From assembly GCF_004027225.2 (NCBI RefSeq), contig NC_044278.2:74102923-74166922 (forward strand): a DNA stretch of 64,000 nt. Direction: 5' to 3'. Under the pieces are notes generated by a model. The model worked only from the letters and a program-made list of their open reading frames with translations, was not told the origin of the DNA and ran no database searches. This document shows, one piece after another, positions 23,111 through 34,867 of the stretch. Position numbers and translations under genes: made by a program. Numbering within the stretch: position 1 is the first letter of the stretch; each line of letters opens with the position of its first letter. The DNA is from Strigops habroptila. Its lineage: Eukaryota > Chordata > Aves > Psittaciformes > Psittacidae.

Positions 23111-26100
23111 GACTTGTGCATGTACAATATTTTTTGACTGTTACTGAACTTGATTCTCCCTGCTGCAGACTGGAAGTGATCATGGTTAATGGATTTGAAT
23201 GATTCATGTTGTATGAAAGCTTGAAGTTTTAAGATTACCCTGGGAGTATTGGAGGTCCCTGGGTTCTGATTTTCTTTTGATATGGCTGCAGCACTGAAAA
23301 TGAGAATAACAGGTTGACTAGCATATAGAGAGAAAAGCAAGGGAAAGTATAGTGAAGAGAAAGAGGCATCGCTAAGCATATATTCTCTTTGCTTAATGTC
23401 CGATTAATATTCTACTAATGAGTTCTTTATTGATATTATGTAAGATCAATCACACATTTTTTAGTTAAATGCGGAAGCAAATATGATGTAATGATAAATG
23501 TAAATTTTATTTTGAAAATGAAATTTCTTTAAGCATGCAAGTACTAGACACAGCATTTCAATGAAGACTGCTAAGAGCCAAAGCAAGCCAAAATGGTATT
23601 AAAAATCTAACAACTGAAACACTAACCAGTATCATGTGATACACTGAATAAAGAACAACTACATGAATATCCAAGACAGCTTAAAATGGAGAATCAAACA
23701 ATAAAACTCATAAGTACATAAAAGTAGCATATGCAATTTTCCAGATAAATCCTGATAAAGAGATTGAAAATATAGGAAGCATTTCTAAAATGGGACCAAA
23801 AAGAAGATTCCCAGGTTATTATTTTTAAAAATTCTGGTATGTTTCATTATTAATATATCTGAGCCCTTCTCTATCTTTTTTCTAATCCAGTCGTTGAATT
23901 TAGAACCAATTATCAGAACTCAGGAAAAATATTTTACTGGACCACCATGTCATTCCAGATCACTTGATTCTCTGACTCCTCCATTGAGATTTGAAAGGTT
24001 CAGGTCTCTGTATCAGAAAAAAAAAAAAAAACCCCTCAACATTTCTTTGAAATTTCTTTTTCTTCTCTCAGATTTATTGCTGACCTAGTATCCTTTGCAG
24101 ACACCTGAAATTTTTTTGGTTCTCACTAAAGAAATATAGGAATCTAATTTCTTCTCCTTTCTCCTATTGTATTTTTATTTAGAATGTGCTTAGTACTTTC
24201 ATAAGGATTTTCAAAAAGTCCAAAATCTTCACAAGCTCTAGGTTACCACAGTAAGGGGTTTCTGATCAATGTGTGATTTATAATTATTCTGATTAGTTCA
24301 TCTCACTAATGAAGGAAGATTATCATTTTTGAAATCCCGTTTTCTAAATGGGGAAAGGTGGGCTAATCCTAAAAGTGAATATATAATCATTATCAAGGTA
24401 AGACATGTTTCCCAGGGAAGTTCTTTATCTACCCCTGTGAAAGTTCAACAGGACAAGCACCAAGAAAAATAATTTCAAAAATCTTAGTCACAATACTTTG
24501 GTGCTGGATGTTTAGTTCCAGATCCATTGAAAGTGCATGGGATTGAAGGCTGAGACGAAGATTTGATTGATGCTGTGCCATTACAGCAGTTATATAAAAA
24601 GCATTCTCAATATCTTAATATGTACAGTTTTAAAAGTGAAAAAACTTCAGGCTGCAGAATAGTAAATGTTCCTTCTTGATGTGTGTCCAAGTAAATCTCC
24701 AGTTATTTGTCTAAGCAATTTGTCAGAAAAAGACAGAGCTGGCAAGCATTAGTTTCACATTCAATAATAGTTTTTTAATTAGATATCAAACAGAATTGGC
24801 TACAGTGCAATCTAAGGACCAGATGACAAGAAAAATCTCTAAAGGAAATGACTGAAGACAGTAAGTAATAAGTACATTAGCATATACTGATGACCCAATG
24901 AAATGCAAGATAGTTTTGACAGAGACCAGGTACAGATTTTGCTGAACCAGATAAAACCACCCTAGTAGAAATATGGTGTATGTTTCTACATTAATTATTT
25001 TATTTCTTTTTTAAATCAAGCAGATCTTTCCATATCACTTAAAATAAGTGGGAAAAGGCCTGGAAGAGCTAGCTGGTGAAACATCTGCTGTTGTTTCCTT
25101 TTTAATGGTAATTATCTGCTAAGTCACACAAAAGCTATTTCTAGTAGTGTTTAAAATTCCAAAGCTTGGTGTTAAATTGATAATTTTTCTTCTTTTCAAC
25201 TTCGCCTTTTCACAATTTCTAGTTTGTGTTAGAATTAAAGGCAGGAAGGACAGTAATGGAGAAGCAGTTACTTGGTGACTTTAAAACACTGAGAATAGAA
25301 TGCAAAGTTTTCTCAGCCCTGCCATTTGTAATCAGTTCTGGTCCACTTCATGGTTAACTGATGAAATATAAAAAAAATATGTATAATTAACTCAGTTCTT
25401 ACTGATTAGGTGGCTGTAATGCTATAACCATGAACAGCTTTACATCAGTTTACACATGTGTTTATGAGTATTGTTATATATCCATTAGCACCCATGTACA
25501 AATGTATGACATACTGACACTCATCATTTACTGAATAAATGAATAGATTTACTGAGTTTCTGGTTTGAAGTGACTTTTTAACATATACAGGAAAATGTGC
25601 TGTTAACAATGAAAAATTATTAACAATGAAAAATTTGACAAATACATGTTTATTGAAATCATCATGGAGTAGGATATATCTATATGGGGGAGATGTAAGT
25701 TAATTTCCCATTTCAAATGTTTGGGTCATTACAGGTTTTCCAATACTTTTCCATACCTATAGGAAATTAATAGACTATTCTCATCAGAGGAAAAATAATG
25801 AATTAGAATTTTTAGCAACTATGAACTAGACATTTGTCTTTGTCTCTCACATGTTTGCAAAGTAACTGTAAGCTAACCTTTGTTTTGAAAAAGCAGGGAG
25901 TTTCAAAGAAGAGTTTTTCAAGTATATATGATGACCAAAACCTGTCTTCTTCAAAGTGAATATAACTATGACCTAATTTTTCAGAGTAGAAAAAAGATTC
26001 TTTTTTTCTCATTTCAAGTTGTTCCAGTTTAAAAACCAAGTAGGATTCCTGAATTGCAAAGTGTTCCAATCGCTATTTCTTGCAACAGAATAACAGTTTT

Positions 26101-27150
26101 TCTTCATCACAGAAATCTTAGTGAGATTATTTGATGCAATAATATGGGTATAATCCAGAATGCTCGCTGTACATTGTCGGAAAGTTTCTAAGTGCTGTCA
26201 AGTGATTAATCAAAATTCTTCTTTTTTTTTTTTTTTTCCTAAACCAACTACATAGTGTACATTTTTTATTTACTTTTTCTTTTTTTCTTACATATTTGTT
26301 TTTATTGATCCTACCCTCTACAATGAGCAAACAAGAAAAACGTGTATAGGCTGATGTGTATAGGCTAAGCAAGTGTTCCTCATGAAAAAATCTTACAGCA
26401 CACCATAAATAACCAAAATCACTAATAGAGTCATTAGACTTTTAAGTACATCTTGACTTCATCTTCATCCAGAACAAGTCTGAGAACCTAGTACATGGAG
26501 AAAAAAATGTCGTATATTTGTTCAAAGTCACCACACTCTCTCTGCAGTAGATAGGCCAAAGATTTTCTCCCAGTGAATTTAAACCTCCTACATTAAATAG
26601 CTGAACAGGGGTTTTGTTGGGTTTTGTCTCTAATTTTCTTGAAGACAGGGAAAAAACAGACATTCAGCAAGTCCCCTGTTGTCATACTCCTTTCTTGCTT
26701 AGTTTTACAAGTGAAATGTCACTATCCCTGCACTTTCCAGCTCTTATCACAGCTGAAAACAAAGGACTGACTGAAAATCCAATTATGTTCAGAAACATCT
26801 GGGTATGGCCTTCATATGTGTTTGGTTCATAGCGCAAATCACTGTACACTAAGTGTACTCTTAAGAGATTGCTTAAACTGCTTCAGAAGAATTACATTAT
26901 CAATTTATTCATAAAAAAATGCAGTACATTCATCACTTTATAACACTGTTAAGCTCTTAACACAGAAAACAAACAATTCCATTTTACATTCATATCTAAT
27001 GATAAAGTACAGAAACTGAGCGAATTAGAATTTTCAGTCATATTCCATAGCTAGACAGAAGAGGAGTTAATCAGTGCATAAAGTCTATGACTTCCATTCT
27101 TCAAAAAAAGTTAATTCAGCTATAGCACAGATTTAAAAAAAAAATCTGAC
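23111..27150. other. AT-rich intergenic, no gene recognised
   Basis: Contains an A run (about 24017-24031), a T run (26222-26237) and an 18-bp direct tandem of TTAACAATGAAAAATT at 25602-25636. No coding homology was recognised. Confidence 0.6.
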
Positions 27151-27426
27151 CTTCTACACCTTCACAAGAGAAAGCAAAAGTCAAATTTCGCTTGCAGAAG
27201 ATTGTACTTGAAACTTCAATAGATCTAATGAAAACTGAAGAACAAATGTGGCAAACAGATCTTTGAAGATGATTTATTGTATCCACTTGACCAGTCTTTA
27301 TGTTAATGGTTTTGCTGTGATTTGCAGCGTCTGCATTGGAACCAGAAAAAAGATGTATGATTAACATCAACAGCAGTAAGAAAATCATCCCACGGTATGA
27401 AGACACTGGAAAACAAGTGTTGTAGC
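27151..27426 (-). other. candidate protein-coding exon with signal-peptide-like start
   Basis: On the minus strand a long pyrimidine tract ending CCTTTTGTAG precedes the segment, a strong acceptor. Two donor-like sites, GAAG|GTGTAG (exon end 27160) and GAAG|GTCAGA (exon end 27151), follow it. One frame is open across it. An internal Met begins MIFLLLLMLIIHLFSGSNA, which resembles a signal peptide with a cleavage-like SNA. A Cys-containing extracellular-like part follows (SVCHICSSVF, IFCKRNLTFAFSCEG) with possible N-glycosylation sites NHS and NLT. I cannot assign a family. A faint similarity of layout to the first CUB-like part of CDCP1 was noted but is too weak to use. It could be a real exon of a minus-strand gene or a lone remnant. 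Confidence 0.35.
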
Positions 27427-27774
27427 CTACAAAAGGAAGAGAGAAAAGAAAATCCTGTAATCTATTTTTAATTTGATTTCTTATTTCAGACTAGGTTCTG
27501 TCTGCCTGATATTAAAAATACTGTTTCTTCTTTCTTCATTAAGATTTTATAAGAAATCAGTGTTTCTGCAGTGAAGTTACTTATCATAATTTGGTCAAGC
27601 TTTTAACGCTGTTAGAAAGCAGTGATTGATGTTACCATGATTATTATTATTTTTAATCAAGTAAGAAATTAATTTTAAGGGTGGCAATTACCCACTAGTT
27701 TTTGGCTAATCGTAAGAAAAGAGGAGGAGTGCTGAGAGAATAACCTCACAGTTCACTGTAACACTTCATTAGGC

Positions 27775-28918
27775 ACCCCTATCGCCTCCTTTTTTCTCTG
27801 CTTTTATGGATTTCAGCCCAGGCAATATTTCCATAGATTCCCAAAGAATCCAATAGGACACATCAACATAGGTGGTTCTGTACTGAGTTTCCGTGGCAAG
27901 ATCTTTGTCATAGAGGGGATGCAGGGGTAGCTTCTGTAAGAAAACATCAGAATCTGTCCCCATGTCAGACAAACCCAGTACCAGCTGGCCAAGGCTGAGC
28001 CAATCACTGACACCAGTAAGCATCTCTGGGACAACACAGAAGAAAAACTGCTGAAGAACAGCTAGAACAGAGGAGTAAGAATATGTGAAACAGATCTGCA
28101 AAAACCAAGGTCAATGAAGAAGGAGAGGGAAGAGGTACTCCAGATACCAAAGCAGAGATTCCCTGCAGCCTATGGTGGGGACCATGGTGACAAAGGTTGT
28201 ACTCCTGCATCCCATAGGAGTCCACAGTAGAGCAGATACACACCTCCAATCCATGGAAAGCCTGCACCATGGCAGGCTCCAGGCAGGACCTGTAGGCCTG
28301 TGTAGAGAGAAGCCCACACTGGAGCAGGATTTCTGACAGAACTTGTGACCCTGTGGGGGACCCATGCTGGAGTGGCCAGTTCCTGAAGGACTGCACCCTG
28401 TGGAAGGGTCCCACTCTGGAGCAGTTCATGAAGAACTGCAGCCTGTGGGAAGGACCCATACTGGAAAAATTCATGAAGGTCTGTGTCCTGTTACAGAGAC
28501 CCCACAGTGGAGCAGAAGAACAGCGCAAGGAGGAAGGAGTGGCAAGAGATGAAGCTTTATGAACTGACTGCAACCCCCATTCCCTGTCCCCCTGTGCCAA
28601 CGGAGGGAAAGAAGTAGAGAAAACTGGGAGTAGAATTAAGCCTGTGAAGAAAGCAGGGGGCAGGAGAGGGTGTTTTTAAGATTTAGTGTTTTTTCTCATT
28701 GTCTATTCAGATTTGATTGGTAATGAATTAAACTAATTTCCCCAACTCGAGCCTGTTTCGCCCATGACAATAATTGCTGGTGAGTGATCTCTCCCTGTCT
28801 TTATCTTGACCCATGAGCCTTTTGTTGTATTTTCTCTCCCCTGTCCAGTTGAGCATGGAGGAGTGATAGAGTAGCTTTGGTGGGCACCTGGAGTACAGCC
28901 AGGGTCAACCCACCACAT
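27775..28918 (+). mobile_element. GC-rich avian LTR-type repeat
   Basis: The order of blocks matches an LTR-type repeat very common in bird genomes: CCAATAGGACACATCAACA, GTGGTTCTGT, GGCCAAGGCTGAGCCAATCA, GAAGGAGAGGGAAGAGG, a run of CTGTGG/GGACCC/CTGGAG repeats, ACCCCCATTCCCTGTCCCCC, TCTCCCTGTCTTTATC and TGGGCACCTGGAGTACAGCC, ending CCACCACA. The 5' limit is uncertain. Minus-strand open frames across it (up to 198 codons) follow the tandem repeat and are probably not genes. The exact subfamily needs a repeat library. Confidence 0.75.
28348..28525 (+). repeat. 45-bp minisatellite inside the LTR-type repeat
   Basis: Four imperfect units begin at about 28348 (48 bp), 28394 (45 bp), 28439 (45 bp) and 28484. 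Each has the pattern CCTGTGG...GACCC...CTGGAG...TTC(A/C)TGAAG...CTG. The 15-codon period explains the repetitive minus-strand translation. Less regular units extend upstream to about 28150. Confidence 0.85.
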
Positions 28919-29133
28919 TAGTTTTGTTCTTATTTCTCATTCCCCTACTCTGTTTGATTGGTGATTAGTTTCCCCAAGTCAAGTGTGTTTTGTTCGTGAT
29001 GGTAATAAGTAATCTCCCTGTCTTTATTGTGATCCACGACCATTTTTTTTAAATTTTTTTCTCTTGACCTGTTGGTGAGCAGGGAGTGATAGAGCTGCTT
29101 GTTGGGTACCTGGCAGCCAGAGAAGTTCAACAC
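28919..29133 (+). mobile_element. second, tandem copy of the LTR-type repeat's 3' end
   Basis: About 215 bp repeat the last ~238 bp of the preceding element in the same order: TTAGTTTTGTTC, GTTTGATTGGTGATTAGTTTCC, AATCTCCCTGTCTTTAT, GAGCAGGGAGTGATAGAG and GGGTACCTGGCAGCC, ending CAACACACTG. The copies are clearly diverged, so the duplication is not recent. Confidence 0.75.
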
Positions 29134-29357
29134 ACTGTAGATATTTAGTCGTATAATACCAAACTTTACAAGCCAAAGCTGTTAAATCCCTGATTTTAAG
29201 AAAGTAAAAGAGTTTATATTATCCTGATACCAAGAAATGAAAAAAAAAAATCTATCTTTCAAGATCAACTTTGATTAGCATCACAATTCATTTCAATCCA
29301 CACTTACAATTTAAGGTTTTTAACATTTTCCATTCTGAAAGGTTTTATCTGTTAGAC

Positions 29358-29400
29358 AAAAAAAAAAAAAAAAAAAAAAAGAAAAAAGAAAAAAAAAAAG
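29358..29400 (+). repeat. A-rich homopolymer tract
   Basis: About 43 bases almost all A, interrupted by single Gs. No retrogene body was recognised upstream, so it is called only as a simple repeat. Confidence 0.9.
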
Positions 29401-30374
29401 ACTGCAGCGTCTCATATTCAGGTAATGAATTAGTTCTTCTCTCAAGAAGTTGTTGCCCAGAAGTGTTAAGATTAGCTGTTGGATAATAGCGTAGAGTATT
29501 TGCAATAACATAGATTTTCTCCTTATGTTGATAAACAAAAACAACTGTGAAATAGAAAATTTAACTACAAAGTAGTTCTTGTCAAGAGTACTCTTCCTAC
29601 TGTAGGCAAAAATCTGTGTTGGCCTACTTTTCCATTGTTAAAAAAAATAAGCCTGAAGTGTATAGCTGCATTGAAGTTCAACATCTATGTCAAACTATGC
29701 CTGACAAACACTGACTTGAAATATTATGGTCATTTTCCTGTTCTTTTTTGCCTGTAAATCAGATTGAGTTCTCAAACTTTAAACTGTTCCCCTACTCACT
29801 ATAGAATTTTTTTTTTTTCTTAATAATGCACAAGTGAGTTTTAGCATTTCTAGTGCTCCTGTGTCTGGTATAGAATACTGAAAAATATTTACCGTTGGAG
29901 CAGGTAGGTAGCTCTGTCTTTGTTACCCAGAACGAATTCTTCTGCACAGGGGCAATTCCCTGACAGGATAATCTTGATCAGAGCTTTGCTATTTTTTTCT
30001 AATGGGTAGTGGGAACTGAAAAGTAGCTAGCCTATTCTCTGAAAACCCATTTAATTTCAAAAAAGCCAGGATGCAAGTTTAAGCTGCTTACTTTAGCAAA
30101 GAGCGTGTCCCATGGTACAATGACTTTCATGTGGATCATTGTTTTCTTTAAATGATTGCAGTAACTAATTGTCAGTAAGAATGAATTCCACCACCGGTGT
30201 CATAATGTGAAAAAGGTTGATAAGGGTTTTTGTTTTGTTTCTGTGCTGTTTCAATTTCGTGTCACGCATCCTACTCTTTTATCACAGTTAAAGGCCTAAT
30301 TCACAATTAGTAAGAGCAGGAAAAGATTGCTTTTTAAGTTAATCCCCACTAGAAATGAGTATGTGTGCTTGAAA

Positions 30375-30426
30375 TGTTGTCTCAATTCATTTGTCTCAAC
30401 TGTTGTCTCAATTCATTTGTCTCAAA
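30375..30426 (+). repeat. 26-bp direct tandem duplication
   Basis: TGTTGTCTCAATTCATTTGT plus CTCAAC occurs twice in a row, differing only at the last base. Confidence 0.9.
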
Positions 30427-33400
30427 AATCGTTCTGTTTACGTGCAACACTGACTTTACTATTTATGACAAAACCACTATTTCAAAATAAAATTATAATA
30501 TAATATATATATTTCCAGAAAAACAACTGATGAATGATAGAGCTTTACAATACCAAGGGACACCAGCTTCAGTTATTTTCTTTATCCCATGCTCAGATGT
30601 TTGTTGATTTTGGTTTTTTAACCAACAAATGAAATACAATTATGAGTAATTTTCAAGGTTAATGAAACCTGTCTTTTAGATATTACAAACCTGTCAGAAT
30701 ACAGATGAGTGTGAGAAAATATTAATCTCTAAGCTAACACTGCTGGAGCACAAAGAAAAATTAATGTTTGCAGGGCATCTTTACTAGGTCTTGTTTTAGC
30801 AAAAAAGATTTGTAGCGGTTAGATGGGAAGGCTACTTTATGAGGAATTAGTGCTCCACACAATAGGTAATCCAGGTGTGTGTCTTGGTAGCATGTATACT
30901 GTGTGACAACTATTTATATCTGATCATTAGCATAATTAATGTAGAGTCACTGCAAATATAGTCAATGTGTATTTATTCCTAAATATATATATACAGTGTA
31001 TTTTCTTGCCCACTTGAAATATTGTATACACCTGTTTAGCAACTGTAGCTTTATTAGTGAGCTAAAAATACTAGAGTATATTGTACAAAGGAGTAGTCAA
31101 AGCTGAGCCCTCATTCCAGGCTTGTTTGCTGTCAATGACTTATGAATCTATGCTATGTGCAAGACTCTGTAAGAATATCAGTGAATTTGGAAGTGGTGAA
31201 CCTTGCAATGGACAGGAGAACAGCATGTTTGTTTTGGTAGCTTAGAGCAGACAACATGTAGAAAGTGAAAGAAAAAATGCATCAGAATGGTTCTCATAGT
31301 AAAATGTGAAAAGTTAGACATCTAGTTGAGTATTGCAGCAGTAAGTGTGAGGAGTGATACTCTATGTTCAGTGTTCAGACTGCCTCTGACTGAATGTCAA
31401 TAAGGTGCACATTAATTGTGAAATCGCCTAACAGTAATTAGTCTGCTAAATAATAACTTAATGAAACAGTGAAAACTGCTGCACTGCTTATAAGGTTTGA
31501 AAGATTTGATTTGAAAATCAAAGAAAGGACTGAACAATGTGGTTGATATTTCAGTAATGAAATATCAACTTTCAGATTTTCAGATTTTAAGCAATGCTTT
31601 CTATAGATTTTCATTAACTCTGGCTTACACGACAAGAACAAGGAAAGTGCTGCACAACAATAAGTTAGTAACAGTTTTTATGTTCTGATGCTTTTGACAA
31701 CATTTCACATAATTTTTTCTTTTAGATATCATGTTATTTAGATAATTAAAATTACATTTGTGGTAACTTTTGTCTTGAATTAATATGAAAGGTGATAGGA
31801 GAAAAAAATGCTGAGGGATGCTCACAGTAATCAGAGCTAGATGCATATTGAATCTTCAGTTCCATATTTCTACCTATATTTATTATGTATCATATATATC
31901 AGACATATCATAAATACATGTGTTCAAAACACCAGCATTCCTTTTACCCAAACTACTAAAATGATTCATCTTAGAGCAAATGTTGAAAGTTCATCACAAA
32001 GGAAAAAATCTGTTTCCAAAAAAAAGTCAATCACCTAGAAGTTTGGAACTGAAATTAGAGCTGGTTTTGTCATTAATCATTGCTGTGAAAAATATATGAT
32101 CTATTAAGTAAACTGGAAAGAATGAAGTGACTTTAATAGAAAAAAAGTGGCAAGAAAACACAATAATTTAACTCAAAAATTGTCAAGATTACTGAAAATG
32201 GGAAATAAAGGATGTTTTTCATGTCTACTATAAAAAGGTAAAGAATATTTAAACAAAGGTCTCCTTGTTAATGGTTTGGTCTTTTTAAACGTAAGGATAT
32301 GAAAGTGTAAAATGAACTAAATAGGAAAGTTAGTTACACAATCTTCATAGCTAGAGATCTTTAAAATGAGTTTTGATTAATATCTGAGACACAAGAAAGA
32401 TTTAGATATTTGCTTCCAGACCTATTTTCTGTGGTTCTAACACAGAAAATACTCGTATCATTAATAAATATTTTTTGGCAAAGAATACTATAACTATTTT
32501 AAAGCAGGTTCTAAGACAAGGGACTCCATCACTGAAGACAAAGGACTCCATCGAATACAATGTAATAACCCATTTACTCCTCACAGCAGACTTCCTGCTG
32601 CAAATTCAAGGACAAGTTCAGGCTGGTACCACAAATAATAGTGCAATTCTAGTAAAATTGGAAATGTGTGAATTATATATACAATGTTTTGGAAAAGCAT
32701 GTAGCCAAGAAAAGAATTTAATAAGCAGGTTGAGGCACTACTTGGATTCACTTTGCCTGAGTATATTTATGACTATAGATTCTTCAAAGAAATGTAGTGC
32801 AATATCATATCAAGACTAAGGAGCTGGAAGACAATTTCCTCTTCAAAGAATCTGTGGAGCATATCTATTTATATACAGAGACAATAATGGCATTGGGGAA
32901 GAGAAAAATTAAATTACATGAAGTGGGAATGATTAATTAAACAATTCTATAGCTGTCTTCAGATAAACACTAAGTCCTATCATGATGCATTTTAATAAAT
33001 GAAAGCCAGCTGGGATAGCAAGGTCTGGTATACTTATTCCACCTGGTCCTTATGGGACAGAGAAAGGACCTGTAAATACTCTGAACCAAAGAGATTCCAA
33101 AGGTTACAACTTGTTCCAGTGATTAATCTGGAAATCTGGAGATCTGTATCCTATTCTTACTTTTTCTCACAAAAAGCAAATGTAATTAGATGGGCTCATG
33201 ACTGATAGCTTGTGGATTTGATGTAAGGTGACACTGCCACAAGGGGTTTGGAGAGCATTTCAGAATATTGAGCTGTCACTGAACTGCCGGTGACAGGTGC
33301 ATGTCTTCTGTCACAGTGAGACAGATTAACCCATGTGGATTTGGATACTGGGATTTATTTAAGGAACAATGAGATTAGAGCTTTACCCTACTGGAGTATT

Positions 33401-34275
33401 TCAAACACTCACTCACTCACCATGTTTGCCAAAAGGGAGTCCATAGTCATAAAGAGTGCTTTACAAGAGCTGTGTGCCACTGAGTGGGATCTAAACTATT
33501 CAGCCCTTGGGTGAGAGATTATATAACATTATCTTTTACAAAAACAGCTCAAATCAAAGACAAAACCAGAATGGGATGAATTTTAAATCCTGACTCAATA
33601 GCAGGGTTGTATGGATGCAGGTATCTAAGTATAGGAGCCTACAAGTGGGTGCTTAATGGGTTGTTCAAATTCATCTTCATAACTTCAGTCAGTGGAATTC
33701 TAGAGCTCTAAGCAGTTACTTAAACACAGGCAGATGCCCTAGAGTATCTGAGATAAGTGCACCAGGCCATGAGAATTACACAGAATTTATGAGACACCTA
33801 TTGCTGTCTTTGCTACTGCTAGAGGCCTAAAAGGATATCCCATAGAAGCTGAAATTGCATTACACATCTGTCTTTATGCTAAGAAATGCTGCTTTAAGAG
33901 TAAAATTCAATTGTCTCCATTCAAGTATCTGATGTCATTTGAGATACCTTGGGCTATTGAAAACATCGTACTCTAAACCAAAAAAATATTTCTGGAATGA
34001 CAGTTGGAGTTTTTACTTACTTGGAAGTGGTAACTTACTTTCATTCAAAGCTGAGTATGCAGGAGCCTTCGCCAAGATGTCTAAGTCAACGGTTCAAGCC
34101 TCTTTCATGTCTGAACAGATTCAAACATGCATATTTCACTAATGTGTACATTATTTTAGATAATAGCATAGCCCACTTATGTTGAATTTTGCAAACTAAT
34201 TTAAAATCTCTTTCTCCCATAAGTGACCATAAAAGAAGCAGCATTATGGTATAGCTTAGCAATTAAATTACTTAT

Positions 34276-34862
34276 TGTGCTGGTTTCAATTGGGATAGAG
34301 TTAATTTTCTTCATAGTAGAAAATATGGGGCTATGTTTGGATTTGTGCTGGCAACAATGTTGATAACGCAAGGATGTTTTAGTCACTGCTGAGCAGTGCT
34401 TGCACAGAGTCAAGATCTTTTCTGCCTCTCACCTAACCCCAGCAGTGAGCAGGCTGGGGGTGCACAAGAGGTTGGAAGGGGACACAGCTGAGACAGCTGA
34501 CCCCAACTAACCAAAGAGATATTCTATACCGTAGCACATCATGCTCGGCAATAAAGGAAAGAAGGAGGAATGGGGGATGTTTGGAGTAATGGCATTTGTC
34601 TTCCCAAGTGACTGTTATGCGTAATGGAGCCCCACTTTCCTGGAGATGGCCGGTCGCCTGCCTGACCATGGGAAGTGATGAGTGAATTCCTTGGTGTTTT
34701 TTCGCTTGTGCTCATGGCTTTTGTTTTATCTGTTAAACTGTCTTTATCTCAACCCACAAGTTTTCTCAGTTTTACTCTTCTGATTCTCTCACCAGCCTCC
34801 CAGGGAAAGGGAAGCGAGAAGCTGTGTGGTGCTTAGTTGCCAGCTGGGGTTAAACCATGATA
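34276..34862 (+). mobile_element. solo ERVL-type LTR with 5-bp target duplication
   Basis: The element begins TGTGCTGGTTTCAATTGGGA and ends GTTAAACCATGATA, about 587 bp. It shares block order with the LTR at 1635-2208. The bases just before it (34271-34275) and just after it (34863-34867) are both CTTAT, a 5-bp target site duplication that fixes both ends. The last base pair is TA instead of CA. No internal retroviral sequence is present, so it is the product of LTR-LTR recombination. The TATA position reads CAATAAA. Confidence 0.92.
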
Positions 34863-34867
34863 CTTAT

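Larger units (their letters stand above)
29134..34270. other. AT-rich intergenic, no gene recognised
   Basis: About 5.1 kb. It holds the long A-rich tract at 29358-29400, a 26-bp tandem at 30375-30426 and AT repeats near 30483-30512. A plus frame of 114 codons (32475-32819) carries no recognisable domain. Confidence 0.6.

Noticed and set aside
27151-27426. Assignment of the exon candidate to CDCP1
   Set aside because: Only a vague spacing resemblance was seen; exon layout and residues do not support it.
28004-28600. 198-codon minus-strand open frame with repeated residues
   Set aside because: It is explained by the 45-bp minisatellite inside the LTR-type repeat; no start context or splice signals support a gene.
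29358-29400. Poly-A tract as the tail of a processed pseudogene
   Set aside because: No upstream gene-like sequence or target duplication was seen; it reads as a simple repeat.
30375-30426. Tandem and direct repeats considered as a CRISPR array
   Set aside because: Units are directly adjacent without spacers and the sequence is vertebrate.
32475-32819. 114-codon plus-strand open frame
   Set aside because: No motif, no splice or promoter context, and AT-rich composition like its surroundings.
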